Assembly (NCBI GenBank): GCA_018287875.1
Contig: JAGVVL010000002.1
Location: forward strand, 682,001 to 746,000
Direction: 5' to 3'
Source of the DNA: Nigrospora sphaerica
Lineage: Eukaryota > Ascomycota > Sordariomycetes > Amphisphaeriales > Apiosporaceae
DNA length: 64,000 bases
Position numbers and translations under genes: made by a program. Positions 26,503 through 36,567 of this stretch are shown piece by piece. The notes beneath the pieces were generated by a model, which was not told where the DNA came from, did not search any database, and saw only the letters and a list, made by a program, of their open reading frames with translations. The first letter of the stretch is position 1; each line of letters begins with the position of its first letter.

Positions 26503-27597
26503 ACTGACGGGGAGAAGAGGAGGGAGTAGCACGATGCTACTCGACCGGGAGGGGAAGATTATTATTGGGCGGCCACACACGCCGGGTTCGGTGGTGCAGG
26601 TGCTGCTGGCTGAGTGACTCGAGGCTGTGCTGTGCTGGTGCTGCGTCGGTGGTTTGTTGCTTTTTTTTTTCCTTCACGCGGGCCAAGGGAAAAAGATGCG
26701 GTGCAACCAAGAATTTGTAGTCAAGCAAGTAGAGGTTGCGAGCACAGACGAATCGGGAAATGGCGGGGTGAGGCCGGCTCTCTAAAGGTGGGGTGGGTTT
26801 GACGTCTGGGTTTCGACAGCGGAAAGGCACCGAGGGTTCTGACCGCCCGGTGAGAGAAAAGACGAAAAAAGGGAAATCCATCATATGTTGGTCTGCTGCA
26901 AGCTATACCTAAGAACTACGTTGTACATCTGTCTAGCCCCGTATGTGTTGATGTTGCAGCAGAACCAACACGCTGCAGGCTCATCGTGCCTGACAGCGAA
27001 AACGAAACTCATCACTGGAAGTCCCAAAGGGGACTAGACTAGTTATATTTTTACTGTTGGGCGCGTGTTTGGGTGTAGCAAATCTTAGTCTGTCTGGCTG
27101 TTACTGCAAGTGCTACCCAACCATGGCGCGGTGTGGAAACTCATCTCCATTGCGTAACTTCGACTACCTAACTACTATCGAACACTGGACAAACCCGCGC
27201 CGGGCAGAGTGACAGACATGGAACGACATCTTCCGCGACTCATAACGCCTATACTCCCTTCCACACGGCGCGGCGCATCATGGCTAGAGGGGTTTGGCAT
27301 CGAGGCCGCCGACGGGAAACCGTTTTGCCTGTCGTATCAGGGAATCATCAATCCATTTTTGTATGCCGAATACACCTGTGATCTAGCTAGCTCCATCTGA
27401 CCTGTCATGAACCGTCATGAAAAATTCAGGTCGCGTCCTGAAGATTACTAGCCGTACAAGCCGAAATGGCAAATGCCGTATTTGCCATGCCTAATCATTT
27501 GAGTATTCATTCCCTGCGCGATGCCAGAACCAGAAGCCGCGAGAACGAGCACTCGACACCCCGAGACCGCCCAACGCCTGAAAGGACGAGGACTTGT
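26503..27597. other. Intergenic: PRPP synthetase promoter and eS6 3' flank
   Basis: No gene seen. A T-run near 26660-26672 and GA/CT-rich stretches lie upstream of the PRPP synthetase start. Between about 26.9 and 27.4 kb the composition is more AT-rich, with only short unsupported frames. Confidence 0.6.
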
Positions 27598-28546
27598 TTA
27601 CTTGCGAATAGAGCTGGCGCGGCGCTTGCGGGACTCGGCCTTCTGGGTCTTGGCCTCGGACACGCGCTTGGCCAGGATGTTGGCGTACTCAGCCTGTGGA
27701 GAACAAAGTCAGCACACACAATACAGCGCACGAGGGGAATAAGGATAGCACGTACAGCCTCATCGCGGACCTTCTCCGACTGGCGGCGCTTGAGAGCGAT
27801 CCGGTGGCGCTTGTGCTGCAGGCGCTGGGGAGTAACCAGGCGCTGGATCTTGGGGGCCTTGGTGTAGGGCCTCTTGTCGTTCTTCGGCTGTATCTCACGG
27901 CGAATGACGTACTTGCGGACCTAGATTTCGCAGTCTCAGTATAACCATCTCGTTTTGCTTGCCTCGTATAGCTTGGTAGGCGGTGTTTTTTAATCTCAGT
28001 CTCTACCCGGTGGTATACGCAGCGCTTGGGCTCTCATCCAGCGACAACGCCAACGACCGGGCAGGCGACGACGATGCGGTGGCAACTTACATCGTCATCC
28101 TTGCTGAGGCCGAAGAATCGTCGGATCTTGGTGGCACGCTTGGGGCCGAGGCGCTTGGGGTGGACGACGTCGGTCAGGCCGGGGATGTCGTTCTCGCCCT
28201 GCTTGACGACGGAGAGGGCAAGGACGGACAGATCCATGGCGACGATGCAGCCACGGACCGACTTTCTCTTGCGCTCACCGGTGCGGCGGGGGCGGTAGCA
28301 CGAGTGGCCCTCGGAGAGGAGGAGTCGGACACGGGTCGGGTGCATGACACCCTGCTTCATCGGGAAACCCTGCTTGTCGTTGCCACCGGTGATGCGGAAG
28401 ATGTAGCCCTTGAACTCATCGCCAAGGTTGTCGCCGGCGACCTCAGCGCCCATGCGCTTGTCCATGAAGTCACGGAGCTTGCGCTCATCCTCGATCTCGA
28501 TCAGCTTCTGGCTGCCATTGGCAGGGTAGGAGATGTTCAGCTTCAT
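27598..28546 (-). CDS. rps6: 40S ribosomal protein eS6
   Basis: Three exons are inferred, 28546-28091, 27920-27756 and 27693-27598, all splicing between codons, giving 238 residues. The N-terminus [14 protein letters not shown], the central [14 protein letters not shown] and [13 protein letters not shown], and the basic C-terminus ending [10 protein letters not shown] are diagnostic of eS6. The protein sits at the foot of the 40S subunit. The C-terminal RRASS serines correspond to the S6-kinase/TOR-responsive sites known in yeast and animals; phosphorylation here is inferred. It is transcribed divergently from ctf8, with 537 bp between start codons. The long plus-strand frame 27983-28699 is an antisense shadow. 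Confidence 0.96.
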
Positions 28547-29083
28547 CTTGCCGGTCGATGTGCGGTTGACGGCTCGACTCGGGGGGCGACAGGAAAGGAA
28601 TTAGCTGGTCGGTTAGTAGGGGTGGTAGAGGTCGGTCGGGAGATCGAAATATCGCGAGAAAAAAGACAAGCCCGCCAGACAGTTGGGTTGTGTGCCTAGG
28701 CCAGCAATTTTCCATGTGTGGGCAGTCGCTGCCACGCTAGTTTTTCCGTACCCGTGGGGCTGCTTGGGAAGGGGGCCCGAGCGTCAGGGCTCAGATGCAC
28801 GGTCTCTTTTTTCCCCCTACACCTAGGAAAGACGATGCCCGACTGGCGACAGCTGCCGGAGTTGAACCGACACGGCTGTATGAGTGGAACCTTTGGCTGG
28901 TGTTGGTGCTGGGGGACGGGCTGCTTGCTCAGATTACGTATCGTACCTCATATCGATCGCACTGCACCGCGGCCAACATAACAGTGGCCCGTCGCTTCCA
29001 ACCGGAAACGTAGTACAACTGGCCGCAAACTGGTGACGCTCGAGAATTTGCCATCTCTGGATAATTCGGCTGTTTTCCGCGTC
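28547..29083. promoter_or_regulatory. Shared divergent promoter region, eS6 / ctf8
   Basis: The start codons of eS6 (-) and ctf8 (+) are 537 bp apart, so both promoters must lie here. I found no clear TATA box. A tRNA 3'-end-like word on the minus strand at about 28842-28873 is discussed among the findings. A strong ribosomal-protein promoter and a weakly expressed replication gene sharing this space is inference from position. Confidence 0.5.
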
Positions 29084-29560
29084 ATGGCCACTACTGTGCG
29101 TCTGCACCCTCGGCCCTCGGTCTCTCAGTCTTCCCAGCCCGGGACCGTTAATCCCCTGCCGCCGCTCATCCAAACCCCCTCCGGTTTTGCGCTGCTAGAG
29201 CTCCAGGGCACCATCAATCTCCCGCTGGAGGATCCAGACTCGGATGAGAAACAACCAGAAATCCCTCTGGGTCGTTTCGAGTTCCCCGACTACAGCCCTG
29301 ATTCACTTGACCCTTCCAGCACGGCGTGGATGAAAAGAGTGCATTTCTATGTCGGTCGAAACCAGAGACTCACCGGAGAGATCAAAAAGCTTCCTCGCGC
29401 CATCGCCATCATCCGCCGACGTGCGGCTACAAGTGACGACGTCGAGATGAAGAACGCGCCAGCTGGTGAGCAGCCAGAGGATCTCGAGGTTGTGGAGATT
29501 GTCAAGCACAAGCTTGTCTTTTCCTCGCGGCCGGAGCCCGTGGGGTCAACCACCAGATGA
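29084..29560 (+). CDS. ctf8: Ctf8, subunit of the Ctf18-RFC clamp loader
   Basis: A single exon of 158 residues. Family signatures: ALLELQGTINLP near the N-terminal third, the GRFEFPDYSPDS stretch, and AWMKRVHFYVGRNQRLTGEI followed by KKLPRAIAIIRRR. Ctf8 joins Dcc1 and Ctf18-RFC to load PCNA and support sister-chromatid cohesion in the nucleus. The ATG at 29084 (GTCATGGCC) is chosen because the frame upstream has no other ATG; it is open to a GTG at 29033, which is not expected as a eukaryotic start. The acidic linker before the end (SDDVEMKNAPAGEQPEDLE) is somewhat longer than in yeast Ctf8. Confidence 0.9.
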   Translation: MATTVRLHPRPSVSQSSQPGTVNPLPPLIQTPSGFALLELQGTINLPLEDPDSDEKQPEIPLGRFEFPDYSPDSLDPSSTAWMKRVHFYVGRNQRLTGEIKKLPRAIAIIRRRAATSDDVEMKNAPAGEQPEDLEVVEIVKHKLVFSSRPEPVGSTTR

Positions 29561-30236
29561 GGCATTGGTAGTTATCCGTCCCAACGTCCAAATATCTTTC
29601 CCGGCTTCCAACGTTGGAACCCCCTTGAGCTGGGGCGCGATGCAAATCACACACCCCGTGCGGCTTTGAGCGGCTCAGCATAGCCAGTGTGTCTGAGATG
29701 CGGCCGAAAAGCCGCATTCGAGGCCCAGTTCGGTAAGCGCACATACGGTCCAAGCTTGATACTTTGCAGCACCCCCGACTCACACTCTCCGCGCCTTCTC
29801 GACTTGTTCAAGAACTAGACTTTTTTTCGGGCCTGTAGCTGAAGTGGCCCTTCATTCACCGAGCATGACTATTATGCATAAGTCCATGATTTCCCGGAAC
29901 TGGTTTTCAGCGTTTACGAAAATGCTTTATCCGCTTTCCAGCAGCTGTTGGCTGTGTCACTCGCTGTGTTTTGGGCTCACGAAGCTTGGCCGTTTCGTTC
30001 CGCTCTTCTGGACAGGGTCCGATCAGTTGAGGGAGGCACGTTCGAGAAAACCCAACCGACGCCCACACATGCTCATATATTGGACCATTACCACCCCTCA
30101 AGCTCCTTTATTACAGAAAAGACAGGGCACGTAGCTTACGCCACGAGCACTCGGTCCTTGCACGAAACGACTTCCAGAGTTGCCACACACCTCTGGGACT
30201 AGGTGATCAGGACCGCAGCTGCCGGCTCTTCCCCGT
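29561..30236. other. Intergenic, convergent 3' flanks of ctf8 and the GFA protein
   Basis: No gene seen. Short frames on both strands do not resemble proteins. Confidence 0.6.
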
Positions 30237-30770
30237 CTATTTGTCCGTCTTTATATTGGCGGCCCAGGCCGGCAGGTTCTGCGAGTAGATGGTCATAGTG
30301 GGCTGCTTCTGCAGAGCGCCAGGGATCACGGGAGCCTTGACGAAGCAGGTACCGTCGGCAACTTGGGACCAGATGGCGTTACCGCACACACCACAAAAAC
30401 GTCGCAGGACCTTGTTGCCCGAATCGCCAGTGTCTGTGCCATATCAGTGGAAGTGCTCGGCATTCAGAATAGGTACGGACCGCGGGTTGGGCGTGGGAAA
30501 CGGTTGGCTACGTCCGGGAAGGCCAGAGGGGTGCTCCTGGTTGGGGGACAGGCGGACTGGCAAGCCCCCCCGGACCTACATACCTTCGTACGTACGAAGC
30601 TGATCCTGGCCTTTGGTGACCTCAAGGGTGTCCTTCGGGAAAACGAGGTTGAGGGTGAAGGTGCTACCGCTGCAGGCCTGGCAGTGGGTGCAGCCGCACA
30701 CGACCGACGCCTCGTACTCGACCTTGGTCGAGATCTCGACAACCCCGCAGAGACAGTGACCCTTGGCCAT
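30237..30770 (-). CDS. GFA (Gfa/CENP-V) family zinc-binding protein
   Basis: Two exons are inferred, 30770-30584 and 30433-30237, giving 127 residues. The 150-nt intron begins GTATGT and ends CACAG. Zinc-ligand cysteines appear in the family order: C6 and C8 (GHCLCG), C25, C27 and C30 (VCGCTHC), and C76 and C79 (FCGVCG). The family is annotated as glutathione-dependent formaldehyde-activating, from the bacterial Gfa, which promotes S-hydroxymethylglutathione formation. Most fungal members have no proven substrate, so only the fold and zinc binding are firm. The length and single-domain form are typical of the many fungal paralogues. No functional link to neighbouring genes is visible. Confidence 0.9.
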
Positions 30771-32523
30771 ACTTCCTCTTTTCACCACGACTGCGAAAAT
30801 AGGGCTCGTGTGGTTGGTAGCACGTCGGGGTCTATACTGTTGCGATGGGAGGAGAAACAGGGGAAAGGCCGTCAAGATCCGCAGACTTCGAAATAGAGAG
30901 GAGAGGGGGGAAGGTCAAACTTTAACAAGAGATATTTGTTGTAAAACTGTTCGCACACGAGGAAAACAAGGGCGGGGAAGAGAGGGTACCGAACCTGGTG
31001 CTCCGTAGAGCGGGTGGACCGACAACTGTTCGTCATACCTCCTTTCCCCCTCATTTCTGCGCTCAATGCTTGTTACCTCAGCGTACGATGACATGATACG
31101 TAGTGCAATATCGGACGAATTGGCATTCCTGGTTGGGCCGAGGGACATACTTGTGACGGCGACCATCAAAAGTTAAATGGGGATCACGGTGGTGGTGAGT
31201 GGGGATTCGGCAGGGGCTACATTTTATAACTGCAGCGACCATCAGGGATATAATTGCTGCCAGGGTAAACAAGCGACTCTCGAAGCATAGCTATCTCGAC
31301 ACTCGTTAGGAAGTTAACCTGCTTGCCTAGGTTCTACTACTGTTCGGACTGCCGAATGAGAAGAGTGAAGTAGGCGACCGGGCTGTTGAATGCTGCTGCT
31401 TACCTCTTTTAGAGTGGACTTTTGGGTGCTTCGGTTTCTACCACACATGGATGGGAGGGCTTCCATGTTCAACGAGCAGATCCTTGCGTTCCCGCTTCAG
31501 TAGCCGCTTACGGGCGGCTCGACCCACTGATTACTCATAACACTTACAATGGTGGATGTATAGACCAAGACCGGGTGTGCCTGATCTCAGGTCCATCGTC
31601 TACTTATCCAGATCCTTATGCAGGTCCCTGTTGGATCAAGATCCTGTCAAGATCTGGATATCCTCCACCCTTGGTGTCCTCCGCTACACGGAAACCTAGG
31701 GAAACGGGGCATCGTGCCAGCAAGACATGGACCGACTGTCGTTGGTCGACTGCAGCCCTACCAAGTGCCCATGGGGGGGGGATGATCTAGTAACACTGCC
31801 ACTCGATTGCTAGCGCATCCTTGGGTCCTATAATGAGTATGTGGCATACGCGTGTGCGGCCGATACTGGCCAGGTGTTCGTCGCTTCCCCAACCCTCGCC
31901 TGACACGAAAAGGAATGTTTCGTCTTTCTCGTCGCCCCGCACATGCCAGTGCTTCTTCGCCATTGACGTCAAACACTGGCGAGAGGTTCCGCGCATCGCT
32001 GCTACGTAGTGAATTGTTCCCCCCTAGTCGCAAATCCGGAGAAGAACGAGATCTATCTTGGTATCAAAGTGTTCTACCAGGCCTCGCTGGTTCCCTAGTA
32101 CCTAGCGAGGGGTGACAAAATAAACGCCTCAGCTAACACTCTTCTGGCGTGGCTCTGGTAGAGCTGCTGAGGCATTTTTACCCGCCCCTCCCCCCCCCGG
32201 CCTAGGTACGGGACATGCTGGCCACCATTAGCCGTTATCTGAAACTCCTGTAGGATTGCGGGGTAGTCATGTTAGTCCTATTTGGTGGCTAATTCCTCTG
32301 CCCTGTCCGGCTGTCATTGGCATGGACGTGTAGGAGCGCTGGGCTTGGCTATGCCTTTGCTTCTCATCCCTCCATCTCTAGGACTCTCACTCGTTTAGGT
32401 TTTTACTCCTCAAAAACCGAATCTCAGACGATCTCTCCTCCCGGCACTGAGCTAAAACGGTGAAAGGTCATTGCAGTGCGGAAGCTGGGAAACTGACCTC
32501 CAGGCAGCCAGAAGAGTAGCACC
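30771..32523. other. Intergenic between the GFA gene and P450 (divergent promoters)
   Basis: No gene recognised. The middle (about 31.0-31.7 kb) is more AT-rich than the genes. A minus-strand frame at 31787-31996 looks mildly protein-like but has no family match I can name, and no splice context supports it. Confidence 0.55.
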
Positions 32524-34527
32524 ATGGGCAGTATGCTCGCCCTCGGCGGCGCCCTAGTCGCCCTATTCCTACTTTACCAGACGGCGAGCTTGTACATCAA
32601 CTACTCCAAGGCGCGCAAGACGGGTGTGCCCGTTATAGTCAGCCCCTTCTCCATGTACAATCCTTTTTGGATCTTCACCCAAGCCTGGCTTGCTCCGCGA
32701 TCGTGGTTCATTCCCCTGATGCAGTGTCTCCCTGAGCCTCTGTCCCTCTTCAGCCGCGTCATTGCCAATGATTGGTCCCGAGACCACGGGCACTATTTGC
32801 ATAGCCGGCTGGGCCCGGCCTTCTTCGTTGTGAGCCCCGGCTCCAGTATGCTGTCCTGTGTCGATACCGTCGCCAATGAAGAGATCCTCTCGAAATACAA
32901 AGTCTGGCCCAAGAACGCCAACATGAATGGTACACCCTCCATAACCCGTACTTTTCCAGTGACGACTGAGAGGTGATTGAAACTAATCATGGGGAACTAG
33001 ATGCCATGAACGTAATGGGCAGGAATATTGTTGGGGTCCGCACATGCCCTACGATCCCCTTCTCCCCGAGGTACCGGCCGAACTGACACACATGTGGTTC
33101 CCAGACCGACGGCGACGAGTGGGCACGCCATAAGCGCATCGTAGCGCCCAGTTTCAATGAGCGCACAAGCGGCTCTGTCTGGCTAGAAACGGCGCGCCAG
33201 ACGCAGGCCATGCTAGACACGGCCCTCCAGAGCAAGAACCAGGAGCAGAGGACGCTGTGTCAGGACTGCCGGACGATTGCTCTCCACGCCTTCATGGCCG
33301 TCGGCTTCGGGTCGCCCCAGGAGTTTGGAAAAGGGGTGCGCGAAAAACGGCCCGGACATGAGTTGTCCTTTTGTGATGCTCTGGTCACAGTGCTCCATCA
33401 GTTCGTCGCAACCATGATCGTGAATCAGATAAGCCCGGCTGTCATTCCGTACTTGCCCAAGGCGCTGCAGGAGGTCCGGAGGGGCTTCCTGGAGACTAAG
33501 CAGTACCTTGACGAACTGCTGGAGCAACAGCAAAAGGCCATGGCGGGCAACAAGGAGAGCACACGATCCGAGCAGCAAATTACTTTCTTAACGACGTTGC
33601 TGAAAAATGCGCGCGATGAGGCGGCAACGACTGCGCCCGACATGAACGGTCGCGCCACGGGCCTTTCCCGGAGCGAACTGACGGGCAACATGTTCATCCT
33701 TCTCTTCGCCGGCCACGACACGACGGCGACGACCATAGGCTTCGCCATTGCCCAGCTGGTCGTGTGCCCGCAATACCAGGTGTGGATTCGCGAGGAGATA
33801 GACCAGGTGCTCGCCGCCGTCGGGGACAAGAACGACTACAAGCGCATCTTCCCCAAGCTCAAGCGATGCCAGGCCCTCATGTTCGAGACGTTGCGCCTGT
33901 ATCACCCAACGCTGACGGTGCCCCGCTTCGCCGCTCTTGACGGCGAGCTCAAGCTGTCGACCGGCTCTTCCCTGCACGTGCCCCAGGGGACGCTCATCCA
34001 CACGAATCTGCACACGACCTATGTCTCGGAGGACATCTGGGGTCCCGGCTGTGACGAGTGGAAGCCCGACCGCTTCATCATCCCCGCCGGAACCGAGAAA
34101 CCGGGCTGGCCCGAGTACCGGCCGGAACCCGAGGGCCAGACCGCCGAGAAGCTCGTGGCGCCGCCGCCGGCCATAAGTTCTTTCTGGTCTCTGGGACCGC
34201 GGGTTTGTCTCGGTATCAAGTTCGCACAGGTAAGCCAAGAGAACACGCACGACGCCGTAACTGGTGTACCGAGCCGCGTTGGTAATATACTAATGTAACC
34301 CACAACAGGTGGAATTCGTCTCGGCCATATTTACCCTGTTCTCGCAAGCTAAGGCTGAGGCCGTGCCGAGTCCGGCGGTGGCCAAATCGTGCCCACCGGC
34401 CGAGGCGCCCTTGAAAGCGCGGGAGGAGTTGGCGGCCGCGGTCAATAACTCGGGCTTCGGGCTGACCGGCCCGTTACTTCACGTCCTCGAGCCTGAAAAG
34501 ATTGTGCTGCGCTGGAACAAGAGGTGA
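32524..34527 (+). CDS. Microsomal cytochrome P450 monooxygenase
   Basis: Four exons are inferred, 32524-32929, 33001-33035, 33105-34229 and 34309-34527, giving about 594 residues. An N-terminal membrane anchor (residues about 5-25) indicates ER localisation. The I-helix oxygen-activation motif AGHDTT lies at about 349-354, the K-helix ExxR (ETLR) at 408-411, and the heme-binding loop FWSLGPRVCLG at about 507-517 with Cys515 as iron ligand. Exon 2 is only 35 nt, and its donor (GTCCGC) is weak; an alternative donor two codons earlier would drop Val-Gly. The C-terminal exon follows directly after the heme loop. The P450 family and substrate cannot be told from sequence, and no secondary-metabolite backbone gene is nearby, so a stand-alone xenobiotic or lipid-modifying role is as likely as any other. 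Confidence 0.9.
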
Positions 34528-35733
34528 TTTTGTGCTTCCGCGCTTGCATTAGGCGGTGTGCCATCAGGCGCGACCCCGTCGTTTCTCCTAAAAGCTTTTG
34601 GTCAGATCTAAAAGCTTCGCCTCGACAAATATCCCGCAGTTATATCCTGGTTCCGAGCGATGTTTCCCTTGCAGGGCTATGCAGTAGCGGGCCGAATTCG
34701 CCTTTGTAGCGGGCAATTGGCGGTGCGCGGCTATTTTCGAATACAAAGCCGAAGAAGCATGGTTGTTACACTGGGTTGCACTTGAGAGCAATATTGCAGG
34801 GTGCCTAAATGCCTCCAAACTCTACATGAAAGGCGACTGGCTATATCGGGTGTCGAGTCCCGAAAGCATGAAATGGGCGCAAGCGGAGATCGTCAAAATA
34901 GGAACCTGCCCAACAGAAGAAATAATAGGGGCATGGGAGTGGACCTCGAGCAAAAGTGTACAATGGTCTTGACACGGAGTAAGACAACTTTACTTATTCA
35001 CTATTGCAGGTCTGCTCAACAAAGCGCCAACCGAATCGTCCTTGGGCAGCAACCAGAAAATATGGGTGAATATGCTGCACCCCGACCCTCGCGACTACGG
35101 GGGTTTCGACGACCCCCAATACCCTCTCCCTCTCCCCCCACACACCACACCGCAGCACCAAAAAGCCGGCGGCGTTGGTGCCAGGGCCGGCGCGGTACGG
35201 CGGTGGCGGCGCGGGAGCGATATCTACAGCTGCACAGTTTCTCCCTGACCCGAAACCTGGGCCGCCGCCGCCGCCGGAGGAGGATGAGGATGATCCCGCA
35301 AAGGACATGACGAACTGGACGTGAGTTAGCACGTCAAGAAGGGGAGTAGCGCACAGCAAGGTAGAAAGCGGGTTATGTCAGCGGGGTTGACGGGATGGCG
35401 GTGGTAAGAGGCAAATAAACGTATTCATTCATGTCGCGTGTGCTGTATCCAGTCTATCAGAAAACGCCAAACCAGTGCCGGCGACCGATCGTATCATCCG
35501 ATATCGGAACTCCTCGCTGTTCCTATTCTCAACGCATTCGCCATCCAAGTGCGAATCAATGACGTACTTTCAGTCTCGGTAGGGTTCCCTTGTAACCCAA
35601 ACCCGAAAAGGGGGGAGGCTGCGGGTTTCCCATTGCGAAGTCGTGCATTCTTCATCCGGATCCCATCTCCCCCATCCCGAGCCATTTTCTTCCACATTAC
35701 ACTTCTCGCCCCTCTCCCCCCTGGCCATGCAGC
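34528..35733. other. Intergenic with a possible unannotated exon near 35.0-35.3 kb
   Basis: No complete gene. After a good acceptor (pyrimidine tract then CAG at about 35007-35009), plus-strand frames read LLNKAPTESSLGSNQKIW and, in another frame, a Pro-rich acidic stretch ending PAKDMTNWT. A consensus donor GTGAGT follows at 35321. The frames do not join without assuming a further splice, so this is left as a hint. Confidence 0.35.
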
Positions 35734-36567
35734 TCACCACTTGTGTCTGTAAGTCGTCGTGGGGCTGTTGTTCGGGATCCAGATGTTCCCAGCCGGGGCG
35801 GGGCGCCGGCCGGACGCGGTGCGCTCGGGGGCCTCGCTCCACGAGACGGGCGCCGCGGCGGGGTAGACGGACGAGGCGCGGCGGGCGGCCTTCTTCTTGG
35901 CCTCGTCGCGCTCGCTCCTCCTGGCCTCCTCCAGCTCCCGCTCGAGCTTCCGGATGCGCTCGCCGGCGGTCGCGGCCGTCTTCGCCGGCGGCGGTTTCGT
36001 CGTCGCTGCCGCCGGCCACACCTCGAGCTGGCAGGCGGCGCGGTGCAGCGCGTGGAGGCTGCCGCGGGCGAGCGGGCCGCCGGCCGACCGGTCCCGCGGG
36101 AGGGCGTGGCAGCCGCCGCCCTCGGTGCGCGCCCACAGCGCGACGCCGGCGTGCGCGGGCGCCAGCGCCGCCACCAGGTCCGATACCCGGCCCCCCGTCG
36201 GGATCAGCGCCGAGTACGTCGCCGGCGGGCCGCGGTGCCGCGTGTGGTCGACGACGAGGAAGTGCGCGTGCGCCATGGAGCGCGGATGCACGTAGACGGT
36301 GCCGCCCCCGCCAACCCCCGGGGGGGCCGTGGCGGCGGCGGCGGCGGCGGCGGCCGTGCTCTCGTCCGCGCCGGCGGACGCCTCCCAAGAGCGTCCAACG
36401 TAGGCCTCGCCGGGGAAACCCGAAGGGGGTGGACGGGGCGGGGGGGGCACCGATTCGGGCGATCCGGCAATCGGATATCCGAAAGTGCTATGGGTCGCGG
36501 TCTCAGGGCTGCTGCTGGACTGTTTGTCCATGTTGGGCGATGGCGTGGAAGAGCCAAAGTTGGCCAT
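35734..36567 (-). CDS. Unrecognised Ala/Pro-rich protein with C-terminal coiled coil
   Basis: An open frame of 277 codons from an ATG in good context (CGCAATGGCC). I do not recognise a family. Visible features, in order: a Ser/Thr/Pro-rich N-terminus; an alanine run encoded by a GCC-type triplet repeat (about 36331-36355); a compact middle segment beginning VYVHPRSMAHAHFLVVDHT that looks folded; and a charged coiled coil (GERIRKLERELEEARRSERD) followed by a basic tail. The two plus-strand frames over the same DNA are Arg-rich or Gly/Arg-rich and look like shadows. The frame stays open upstream to 37053, but composition changes there, so I prefer the internal ATG. No signal peptide or membrane segment is seen. 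An intron near the 3' end cannot be excluded. Confidence 0.5.
   Translation of the reverse strand: MANFGSSTPSPNMDKQSSSSPETATHSTFGYPIAGSPESVPPPPRPPPSGFPGEAYVGRSWEASAGADESTAAAAAAAATAPPGVGGGGTVYVHPRSMAHAHFLVVDHTRHRGPPATYSALIPTGGRVSDLVAALAPAHAGVALWARTEGGGCHALPRDRSAGGPLARGSLHALHRAACQLEVWPAAATTKPPPAKTAATAGERIRKLERELEEARRSERDEAKKKAARRASSVYPAAAPVSWSEAPERTASGRRPAPAGNIWIPNNSPTTTYRHKW

Noticed and set aside
27983..28699. 238-codon plus-strand frame over eS6
   Set aside because: Antisense shadow caused by G/C-ending codons.
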